Part shown: piece after piece, positions 1 to 6,437 of the stretch
How positions within the stretch are numbered: the first letter of the stretch is position 1
Layout: every line of letters begins with the position of its first letter
Assembly (NCBI GenBank): GCA_035574275.1
Contig: DATLYY010000077.1
Location: 1-64,000 of the forward strand
Reading direction: 5' to 3'
Length of the DNA stretch: 64,000 bases
Source of the DNA: Verrucomicrobiia bacterium
GTDB lineage: Bacteria; Zixibacteria; MSB-5A5; DSPP01
Made by a program: the position numbers and the translations under genes
Notes under the pieces: generated by a model
What the model was told of the DNA's origin: nothing
Database searches by the model: none
What the model saw: the letters and a program-made list of their open reading frames with translations, nothing else

Positions 1-47
1 TGCATTACAAAATCAAGCGCTACAAAATAACCCTCTAACTCCCAACT

Positions 48-83
48 GCCAAAAATTTGGCGCTAAACGCCAAAATTTTGGCG
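48..83. promoter_or_regulatory. Paired AT-core inverted repeats upstream of the first gene
   Basis: Two near-identical inverted repeats stand side by side: GCCAAAAATTTGGC (48-61) and CGCCAAAATTTTGGCG (68-83, perfect). Their centres lie about 21 bp apart, two helical turns, which suits tandem binding of a dimeric repressor or activator. A TTGACT hexamer starts at 84, but no good -10 follows at 16-18 bp. The operator role is inferred only from symmetry and position ahead of the gene at 122. Confidence 0.35.
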
Positions 84-121
84 TTGACTTCCGTTTTCAC
101 CCCTCTCTTTTTATTCCCCGT

Positions 122-652
122 ATGCTTTGGCAGGAGCACACGTGGGACAGGTTCTGGAAAAGGGCCAAGAGGGTTCTTTTGACCGCCTCTGTAGTCTTTA
201 ACATTCTCGTGATAAGCTTTGTGGCCAGTTCCGCCGCCCGGCGGTTCGGGCTGCTTGAGGGCAAAAAACCGGCGATGGCTAAGGAAAGGGGCTTGGGTGT
301 TCAAAAAACGGTGGACTGGCCCAAACATAATGGAAGATTCCCCGTTTTGTCCTTTGAGGAGGTTAAACGCCAAGCCGAGGCACACCCCAAAGCCCGACGG
401 CTCATTTCCGAGGCAAAAGCGAGGGATTATTCTTATGGCTGGGATTTTTCCCTGCACTACCGCCCCGCCGATTCCGCCTTCTATCATTTGGTTCGGCTTG
501 AAGTCGAACGGTGTGATTGCGAAGGCAACCCTTTTGCAAAAACCGGCTTGCAGTTATTTTTGAACCCGTACGATGGCCGGGTGTTTTTCGTGGATACCAT
601 TAAGAATATTCCCCAAGCTTTGGCGGACAAGGAAGTGAAGGAGGCGCTATGA
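122..652 (+). CDS. Hypothetical membrane-anchored protein, 176 aa
   Basis: I do not recognise this protein. Residues about 17-40 form one hydrophobic segment after a basic stretch (WKRAKR), which fits an N-terminal signal anchor with the rest outside the cytoplasm. A Cys pair (ERCDCEG) lies near residue 137. The ATG has no clear Shine-Dalgarno sequence, so the start is uncertain. The stop overlaps the next ATG (ATGA at 649-652), which implies translational coupling with the following secreted protein. Confidence 0.6.
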   Translation: MLWQEHTWDRFWKRAKRVLLTASVVFNILVISFVASSAARRFGLLEGKKPAMAKERGLGVQKTVDWPKHNGRFPVLSFEEVKRQAEAHPKARRLISEAKARDYSYGWDFSLHYRPADSAFYHLVRLEVERCDCEGNPFAKTGLQLFLNPYDGRVFFVDTIKNIPQALADKEVKEAL

Positions 653-1395
653 ATTGGAAATGGTGGGTTTTGACGGTTCTGCTGGAGGTTTTCTGGCTCA
701 CCTCGGCCTTCGCCGACAAAAAGGAATGGCCCCCGATGCCCCCCTTGGACACGCTTATCGGTGATACCACCGGGGCCATAACCATACGCGACTCGGCTTT
801 GATTCCGACTTTTGGCATTTACCCGGTGGGCGAGTGGGGAAAGGTAATATATATCGATACTACTACCTTTAAGAAATATGGCATGGTCATCTTTTTCGAC
901 CCCTGGGAAGAGGATTCTCGCAGGTATGTGGAAATTTTAAGTGAACTTAGAAGCAAAGTGGAGAATGAATGGGGGTTTGAGGTATTTTTGGTTGCTTCCC
1001 GGATGTCAATTGTTTCTTGCCAGGAGCACCTGTCTGAAAGCAAATTCCCGGAGGATTGGAACTGCGACATTTTTATTATGCCGGATTTCAAGGAACCCCG
1101 CCGTTCAGCCGATTCCTTGAAAAAAGCACTTACAAAACTTAAGACTGCTTTTCCCGTCTATCGTCTCAAGCATCCTCTGCGATTGAAAAAACTGGGTTCG
1201 AAGCCATACCATCCTACTATCCTGACCATCAAGGAAAATTACTTGATGTACGTTGAACCGGGCGAAAGGGGTTTTTTAACAAAAGGGAATAAAACTGTGA
1301 TGAAAATGATTTTTAAGTTGGCCTTTCCGGCAATGATTAAAGGATTGGAAGAGGATTGGAAGTATGTTTCCTCGAAAGGAGGTGAGAGAAAATGA
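649..1395 (+). CDS. Secreted thioredoxin-fold-like protein lacking active-site cysteines, 248 aa
   Basis: Residues 1-23 (MNWKWWVLTVLL...SAFA) look like a Sec signal peptide. The body resembles a redoxin: a strand VIFFDP, then helix, then strand FEVFLVAS, and later PTILTIKENYLMYVEPG, like the cis-Pro strand pair of peroxiredoxins. Where a redox CxxC would follow VIFFDP the sequence is WEEDSRR, so it probably has no thiol chemistry. The fold call is by eye and weak. It sits between an anchored protein and a Cys-rich mini-protein; both junctions overlap by ATGA. Confidence 0.55.
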   Translation: MNWKWWVLTVLLEVFWLTSAFADKKEWPPMPPLDTLIGDTTGAITIRDSALIPTFGIYPVGEWGKVIYIDTTTFKKYGMVIFFDPWEEDSRRYVEILSELRSKVENEWGFEVFLVASRMSIVSCQEHLSESKFPEDWNCDIFIMPDFKEPRRSADSLKKALTKLKTAFPVYRLKHPLRLKKLGSKPYHPTILTIKENYLMYVEPGERGFLTKGNKTVMKMIFKLAFPAMIKGLEEDWKYVSSKGGERK

Positions 1396-1550
1396 AGCGA
1401 TTGTTTTCATTAAAGGCCGCCACCCTGGTTTTAGCATTGGGGATGTTCGTGGTCGGAGCCAAAAGGCCGATCATTTTCCCGGACTGGCCTTGTTGGAACT
1501 GTCACGGATTTCTCAATTGCCTTAAATGCGGCGTGAACACAATTTTTTGA
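1392..1550 (+). CDS. Small secreted Cys-rich peptide A (CxxC-X5-CxxC), 52 aa
   Basis: A start ATG at 1392 overlaps the previous stop, and AAAGGAGGTGA lies just upstream as a strong ribosome site. The peptide has a basic start (MKRLFSLK), a hydrophobic core (TLVLALGMFVVGA) and a short mature tail, PCWNCHGFLNCLKC, holding four cysteines as CxxC-X5-CxxC. The tail could bind a metal or form disulfides. It is clearly paralogous to the peptide at 1672-1818, including the leader, the Cys spacing and the ribosome site. No known family is recognised. Confidence 0.7.
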   Translation: MKRLFSLKAATLVLALGMFVVGAKRPIIFPDWPCWNCHGFLNCLKCGVNTIF

Positions 1551-1569
1551 GCGCCGCCAGTTTTCCTGT

Positions 1570-1611
1570 CTGGCCTCCCCAATTCCAATACTTAGGAAGA
1601 GGGGAGGCCAG
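1570..1611. other. Perfect 11-bp stem-loop between the two Cys-peptide genes
   Basis: CTGGCCTCCCC at 1570-1580 pairs perfectly with GGGGAGGCCAG at 1601-1611 around a 20-nt loop. No T-run follows, so it is not a standard terminator. It may protect or process the mRNA between the two peptide genes. A five-codon ORF (ATG CAG AAA AGG AGG TGA) immediately precedes the second peptide and contains its ribosome site. Confidence 0.55.
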
Positions 1612-1671
1612 CGTTTGGTCAAAATTCGGTGGAGGAATTGAAAACATAATGCAGAAAAGGAGGTGATAAAA

Positions 1672-1818
1672 ATGAGACGCTTATTTTCTATGCGGGTGGC
1701 TATCCTTGTTTTGGCCTTCGGGATGTTTGTGCTGGGGGCGAAAAGACCCACTGCTGACTGCGTTAAATGTAGAGGGCTGTTTTCTTGTATTATATGTAAT
1801 GTTGTCTCGTTGCTATGA
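1672..1818 (+). CDS. Small secreted Cys-rich peptide B (CxxC-X5-CxxC), 48 aa
   Basis: Paralogue of the peptide at 1392-1550. The leader MRRLFSMRVAILVLAFGMF matches MKRLFSLKAATLVLALGMF nearly position by position, both continue with GAKRP, and the tail DCVKCRGLFSCIIC keeps the CxxC-X5-CxxC spacing although other tail residues differ. AAAAGGAGGTGATAAAA gives a strong ribosome site. The stop overlaps the ATG of the DUF2784 gene (ATGA at 1815-1818), so peptide and membrane protein are probably translated together. Confidence 0.7.
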   Translation: MRRLFSMRVAILVLAFGMFVLGAKRPTADCVKCRGLFSCIICNVVSLL

Positions 1819-2270
1819 ATGCAATCAGTGTGAACGAATTTTTAGCAAATCAAATTGCGACCGTTCACATATCTTGGGTCTTGTACACGGTTCTTGTCTT
1901 CATCTGGACGGTAGCCGCTTTTTTCGTCCATCGACAATTTCTCGATTGGTTCCAGTTTCGGACTGTTCATCTTGTTTCAGTTATTTTGATTGCTCTTTTG
2001 CCTCGATTCGGGATGAATTGTCCGTTGAGTATTGCAGAATTCTATTTGCGAATGGGCACGGATTCGGCATTTGTCGAGGGTTTTGCTCTCCACTACCTCC
2101 GCAAATTTATCCACGAAGGTATTGGCCCGGCTTTCGTGGATGGATTCACCTTGGCAATGTATTTGGGCACGCTCGCCGCCTATCTATACCGTCCGCCCAA
2201 GCGGACGGCAGCGTGGTTCAACCGGTTTGCCGGGGAAAAAGCCAAAATTTTAGTTGAGCGGAAGGGCTGA
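1815..2270 (+). CDS. DUF2784-family membrane protein, 151 aa
   Basis: Matches by eye the DUF2784 family of small integral membrane proteins with three to four helices. Landmarks are the segment around VLYTVLVFIWTVAAFFVHRQ, then FRTVHLVSVILIALL, GMNCPLSIAEF, and a C-terminal helix followed by YRPPKR. The window has a second member at 39744-40172 with the same landmarks (FFVHRRFFDFFWFRTLH, KYCPLTIWE, LLRPPER). Function is unknown. It is translationally coupled to Cys-peptide B. Confidence 0.7.
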   Translation: MNAISVNEFLANQIATVHISWVLYTVLVFIWTVAAFFVHRQFLDWFQFRTVHLVSVILIALLPRFGMNCPLSIAEFYLRMGTDSAFVEGFALHYLRKFIHEGIGPAFVDGFTLAMYLGTLAAYLYRPPKRTAAWFNRFAGEKAKILVERKG

Positions 2271-2310
2271 CCGTTGTAAATTCCACCCGGATGAAAAAGC
2301 GCTGGAACGA

Positions 2311-3981
2311 ATGGTGAAAGGTCAAGTTCGCCTCATTTTCGTTTTGGGGCTTTCTTTACTTTTTCCATCTTTACTAATCGCACAGGGGACGAAGCTTCGG
2401 CTATTGGTCGAGCCGGAAAAAGTGGCTTTTTACACGCTCGACGGCCGCGACAGTTTGGTTTTGACCCCGTACAATACCGTTGCCGACAGCGAGGGGGTCT
2501 GGCTGGACACCACGTTGGTCATTTCTCCCTCCGGCGTTTTGGTCGGCGGCGAGTGGCAGCCCGCTGCAGCCGTCGAGAGTCTTTCGGTCAACGTCCGCTT
2601 CAACGAAACGGCCCCCATCCAAAAATCTCAAGCCCTCGGCCCCCACGACCGTCTGGCTTTGGTGCAGCCGGCCGCCGTGGCCGCCGGGGAATATCTAAAA
2701 GGGAATCTCGTGTCCATCGGCGGCGAGGCGCAAATCGAAGGGGAGGTCGGCGGCGACGTTATCCTCTTTCTGGGGGCCTGCCGCCTCGGAGAAGAAGCGG
2801 TCGTCCACGGCGACGTCATCGTCATCGGCGGGGAGGTTTTTCAAAAAGAGGGGGCCGTCATATACGGGCAACTGGCGCGGGAAAGCCAGGAGGAACACCC
2901 CAAGCGGCGCTACTTCGAAGAGCCGGAGTTCGGGGCGCTCTCCTTTTCCGGCGCCTACAACCGCGTCGACGGCTTCAACTTGAACATCAAAGTCGGCTAC
3001 AAGTCGGGGGACTTGAATTCCCGGTTGTGGGCCGGCGGCGGGCATGCCTTTTCCCGCGACCGCTGGCTCTACGACGTCGGCTTCTCGCAAAAACTTTTTG
3101 ATACGCACCCGCTCTCCTTCGGCGCCTCCGCTTTTCGCCGGACCTGGTCGCAGGATGAATGGGTTCTGGGAAAAGTGGAAAACAGCTTTGCTACGCTTTT
3201 TATGCGCGCGGACTTTATGGATTACACGGAAAAAGAAGGGGTTTCGGTTTTTGCCGGGCAGGAGTACAAAAAGATTCACCAGGTCAAAGTGAACTACAGC
3301 GTCAACGAATACAAGGCGCTCAAGAAGGAGACCAACTGGTCGATTCTGCGCGGGCCTAAGCGTTTCCGCGAAAACTTTTCCACGCTCCCGGCGGAAACGC
3401 TTGCCGCCTATGCCGCGGATTTCAACGCTGAAATTGCCACGTTGACGTTGGAATACAGCTTCGACACACGGGACGACCCGGAAGACCCAAAAACCGGCTG
3501 GTGGGCCAAGGCGGAATGGGAGTTGGCGGGAGGTGTTTTGAAAAAGGAGCGGGATTACTCACGCATTGTGCTTCGCTTCGAGCGGATTCAGCAAATCGTT
3601 CCCCGGCACACGGCGCTTTTGCACGCCGTCTATGGCACCTCCATCCACCGCCTGCCTTTGCAAAAGCTTTTCTTTTTAGGGGGCATCGGAACTTTGCGCG
3701 GCTACCGCTTCAAAGAGTTTTACGGCGACCGGATGGTTTTGATGAATTTCGAATACCATGCCCGGCTCATCGACCAAACTTTCGTTCCCACCCCCGTTTT
3801 GTTTTTCGACTGGGGGAAAACCTCCCCCCGTTCCGGCGACCCGGAGTTCTGGAGCGGCCAGCCCTTTAAATACAACATCGGGCTGGGGTTCAAATTCGGC
3901 GGCTTTTTGCGGTTTGATTTGGCCAAAGCGCTCAACAACAACCCGCTGCGGTTGACCTTCCGCTTTTCGCGGACTTTTTAG
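2311..3981 (+). CDS. Omp85-superfamily outer-membrane protein with bactofilin-like segment, 556 aa
   Basis: The start ATG at 2311 is preferred over an upstream in-frame TTG at 2254 because it places a signal peptide at the N-terminus (MVKGQVRLIFVLGLSLLF...LIAQ). Residues about 130-190 form short turns such as VSIGGEAQIEGEVGGDV and VHGDVIVIGGEVF, typical of bactofilin or polymer-forming beta-helix repeats. The C-terminal half has features of the Omp85/bacterial surface antigen barrel: SFDTRDDPEDPKTGWW, FLGGIGTLRGYR, and alternating strands ending in FRFSRTF, a typical terminal aromatic. It likely sits in the outer membrane. POTRA domains are not evident; the substrate is unknown. Confidence 0.75.
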   Translation: MVKGQVRLIFVLGLSLLFPSLLIAQGTKLRLLVEPEKVAFYTLDGRDSLVLTPYNTVADSEGVWLDTTLVISPSGVLVGGEWQPAAAVESLSVNVRFNETAPIQKSQALGPHDRLALVQPAAVAAGEYLKGNLVSIGGEAQIEGEVGGDVILFLGACRLGEEAVVHGDVIVIGGEVFQKEGAVIYGQLARESQEEHPKRRYFEEPEFGALSFSGAYNRVDGFNLNIKVGYKSGDLNSRLWAGGGHAFSRDRWLYDVGFSQKLFDTHPLSFGASAFRRTWSQDEWVLGKVENSFATLFMRADFMDYTEKEGVSVFAGQEYKKIHQVKVNYSVNEYKALKKETNWSILRGPKRFRENFSTLPAETLAAYAADFNAEIATLTLEYSFDTRDDPEDPKTGWWAKAEWELAGGVLKKERDYSRIVLRFERIQQIVPRHTALLHAVYGTSIHRLPLQKLFFLGGIGTLRGYRFKEFYGDRMVLMNFEYHARLIDQTFVPTPVLFFDWGKTSPRSGDPEFWSGQPFKYNIGLGFKFGGFLRFDLAKALNNNPLRLTFRFSRTF

Positions 3982-4082
3982 CAGAGTCGGCTTCCATTCA
4001 GAATCGTCATAATTGCTTTTTACCCGTGATTTTCTTTTCTTTTATTGATGGGCGAAGTGCGCCTTAATCAATTGTTGAATCT

Positions 4083-5081
4083 ATGTTTATCGACTATGCC
4101 GAAATCAGAGCGGTGGCCGGGGCGGGCGGTTCGGGAATGATCGCCTTCCGGCGGGAAAAATTCGTCCCCAAGGGGGGGCCTTCCGGCGGAGACGGGGGAG
4201 CGGGGGGCTCGGTATTTGCCCGGGCCAACAGTCAGCTCGCTACGCTCATCGATTGTCAATTCAAAAAGTTCTACCGGGCCGGGCGGGGGATGCACGGCAG
4301 CGGCAAAAACGCCTCCGGTTTGGGGGGGGGAAATGTCTTTATCGAAATGCCGGTGGGGACGGTCATCCGGGACAAAAAAACAGGCGAAATCCTGGCGGAT
4401 TTGACCGAGCCGGGACAGGTCGTGCTGCTTGCCAAAGGAGGACGCGGCGGGCGGGGAAACGCCCGATTTGCCACGCCGAGGCGGAGGGCGCCGCAGTTTT
4501 CGGAAGAAGGGGAACCGGGAGAGGAAAAAGAACTTGTTCTGGAGCTGAAACTTCTGGCGGATGTCGGCCTGGTCGGCTTTCCGAACGTCGGCAAGTCCAC
4601 CCTGCTTTCGGCCGTTTCCGCGGCCCGGCCGAAGGTGGCGGATTATCCCTTCACCACGCTGATACCGCACCTGGGCATCGTTCAGACCGATCATCACCGG
4701 AGCTTCGTTCTGGCGGATTTGCCGGGGCTTATCGAAGGGGCGCACCTGGGAAAGGGGTTGGGACACCGATTCTTGAAGCATATCGAGCGGACTCGGCTCT
4801 TGATCTACCTATTGGACGCCTCTTCCCCTTCACCGGCCGAGGATTTGAAGAAATTGAAAAATGAACTCGCGCAGTTCGAGCCGAAGCTGGTCAAAAAACC
4901 GTTCCTGGTGGCGCTGAACAAAATTGATTTGCTCTCCAAAGCGGAGGCGGCGGCTTTGAAAAAGAGCTGGGAAGGGAAGGCCTTTTTACTTTCCGCCTTT
5001 CAGCATAAAGGTACCGAGGATTTGATGCAAGCGGTTGGCAAGAAAATTTACAAACTCGGAGAAAATGGAAAAGAATCGTAG
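4083..5081 (+). CDS. obg: Obg family GTPase (ObgE/CgtA)
   Basis: A ribosome-associated GTPase of late 50S assembly and stress control. Residues 1-157 form the Gly-rich Obg fold (GAGGSGMIAFRREKF, GGPSGGDGGAGGSV, GGRGGRGNARFATP). The G domain follows, with P-loop GFPNVGKST, switch region DYPFTT, G3 DLPGLIEGA and G4 NKID. At 332 aa it lacks a long C-terminal extension. It begins a seven-gene overlapping run; its 3' end overlaps dprA by 17 bp. Confidence 0.95.
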   Translation: MFIDYAEIRAVAGAGGSGMIAFRREKFVPKGGPSGGDGGAGGSVFARANSQLATLIDCQFKKFYRAGRGMHGSGKNASGLGGGNVFIEMPVGTVIRDKKTGEILADLTEPGQVVLLAKGGRGGRGNARFATPRRRAPQFSEEGEPGEEKELVLELKLLADVGLVGFPNVGKSTLLSAVSAARPKVADYPFTTLIPHLGIVQTDHHRSFVLADLPGLIEGAHLGKGLGHRFLKHIERTRLLIYLLDASSPSPAEDLKKLKNELAQFEPKLVKKPFLVALNKIDLLSKAEAAALKKSWEGKAFLLSAFQHKGTEDLMQAVGKKIYKLGENGKES

Positions 5082-6168
5082 GGACGAGCTTTTCGGCTGG
5101 GCGGCCCTGCTTTCCGCTTCCAATGTGGGGGAGGTGCGGGCGCGGGATTTATACCGGCACTTTGGCAGTGTGCAGGCGGTTTTGAACGCCTCGCGCAGCG
5201 AGCTTTTGCAGGTGGATGGCGTCGGGCCGGAGACGGCGGAGGGGATTTTGCGCATTGATTACAAGAAAGCGGATGAAACAACGGAGAAGATTTTAAAATC
5301 GGGAGAAAAGTTTTTGCTTTTGAGCGAGCCGGATTATCCGGAGCAGTTGGCCGAGATTTTTGACCCGCCGCCGGTTCTTTTTTGCCGCGGGGAACTCGTT
5401 CCCGAAGATAAAAAAGCGGTCGGCATCGTCGGGACGCGCACCTTTTCGCCGTACGGCAAGCAAGTGGCCGACCGGATGGCGTTCGAGCTTTCGGGAATGG
5501 GTATTACCGTCGTTTCCGGGATGGCACAAGGGATCGATTCCTTCGCCCATGAGGCGGCTTTGCGTGCCGGCGGCCGGACGATTGCGGTTTTGGGGGGCGG
5601 TTTCGATTCGGTGATTTCCGCGCGGGCACGCAAACTGCTGGAAAAAATTCCGACGCAGGGCGCGGTTTTGACCGAATTTGCCAACGGCACCCCCCCCACG
5701 CCGGAAAATTTTCCCAAGCGGAACCGGGTCATCAGCGGGCTTTCGCTCGGCGTGGTGGTCGTGGAAGCGCCGGAGGGGTCGGGGGCGTTAATCACCGCGC
5801 AACAGGCGCTGGACCAAGGGCGGGAAGTGATGGCGGTGCCGGGGCGGGTGGATTCCCCCAATTCGGTTGGGACGCACCGGTTGATTCGTAAATCGTCAGC
5901 CGCTCTGGTCACTTGTGCGCAAGATGTGGTGAAGGAGCTAAATCTCACCGTTGCGCCGATGGCGGAGCGACCGACTGTCGCCATCGATTTGAAAAGAGAG
6001 GAACGGGTGCTTTTTGACCTGCTTGCCGCGGGGCAGCCGGTTTTAATCGACGAACTTTCGACCAAAGCGGCACTACCGGTTTCAGAATGTTTTTCAATTT
6101 TAACCGGGCTTGAGCTGAAAGGACACGTGAAACGCCTGGCGGGGCAGCAGTTCGTGCGGGCGATTTGA
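5065..6168 (+). CDS. dprA: DNA processing protein DprA
   Basis: Loads RecA on incoming single-stranded DNA during natural transformation. The start ATG at 5065 follows CGGAGAAA. The N-terminus holds a helix-hairpin-helix/SAM-like region (DGVGPETAEGIL). The Rossmann core shows VGIVGTRTFSPYGK, VSGMAQGIDSFAHEAAL, FPKRNRVISGLS, EGSGALITAQQALDQGREV and NSVGTHRLI. A C-terminal winged-helix segment (about 300-367) is present. It lies between obg and ptsH with almost no spacing, so it is probably expressed constitutively with them. Confidence 0.95.
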   Translation: MEKNRRDELFGWAALLSASNVGEVRARDLYRHFGSVQAVLNASRSELLQVDGVGPETAEGILRIDYKKADETTEKILKSGEKFLLLSEPDYPEQLAEIFDPPPVLFCRGELVPEDKKAVGIVGTRTFSPYGKQVADRMAFELSGMGITVVSGMAQGIDSFAHEAALRAGGRTIAVLGGGFDSVISARARKLLEKIPTQGAVLTEFANGTPPTPENFPKRNRVISGLSLGVVVVEAPEGSGALITAQQALDQGREVMAVPGRVDSPNSVGTHRLIRKSSAALVTCAQDVVKELNLTVAPMAERPTVAIDLKREERVLFDLLAAGQPVLIDELSTKAALPVSECFSILTGLELKGHVKRLAGQQFVRAI

Positions 6169-6170
6169 CG

Positions 6171-6437
6171 GTGGTAAAAAAGGAAATAACGGTGGTAAAC
6201 CGACTGGGGCTGCACGCCAGGCCGGCGGCGCAAATCGTGCAGAAAGCGAGCCAGTTCAAATCGGAAATCAAGCTTTCCAAAGACGGATTGGAAGTGAACG
6301 CCAAATCGATCATGGGGGTGATGATGCTGGCGGCGGAGATGGGGAGCACCATCGTCATCATCGCCGAGGGGCCGGACGAAGAGGCGGCGGCGGCGGCGGT
6401 CGCGGCGGTGTTTGCGAGCAAATTTGGTGAGGAATGA
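6171..6437 (+). CDS. ptsH: Phosphocarrier protein HPr
   Basis: Carries phosphate from Enzyme I to PTS or regulatory partners. I chose GTG at 6171, two bases after the dprA stop, because it places the active histidine at residue 15 (LGLHARPAA) and the regulatory serine at residue 46 (NAKSIMGVM), the canonical HPr numbering; a TTG at 6165 would shift both. Length is 88 aa, normal for HPr. The stop overlaps the ptsI ATG. No EII permease gene is nearby, so a regulatory role is possible. Confidence 0.93.
   Translation: MVKKEITVVNRLGLHARPAAQIVQKASQFKSEIKLSKDGLEVNAKSIMGVMMLAAEMGSTIVIIAEGPDEEAAAAAVAAVFASKFGEE

Noticed and set aside
2553-3101. Arg-rich 182-codon frame within the Omp85-like gene
   Set aside because: Composition (runs of R, G, P) is that of an out-of-frame reading of a GC-rich gene.
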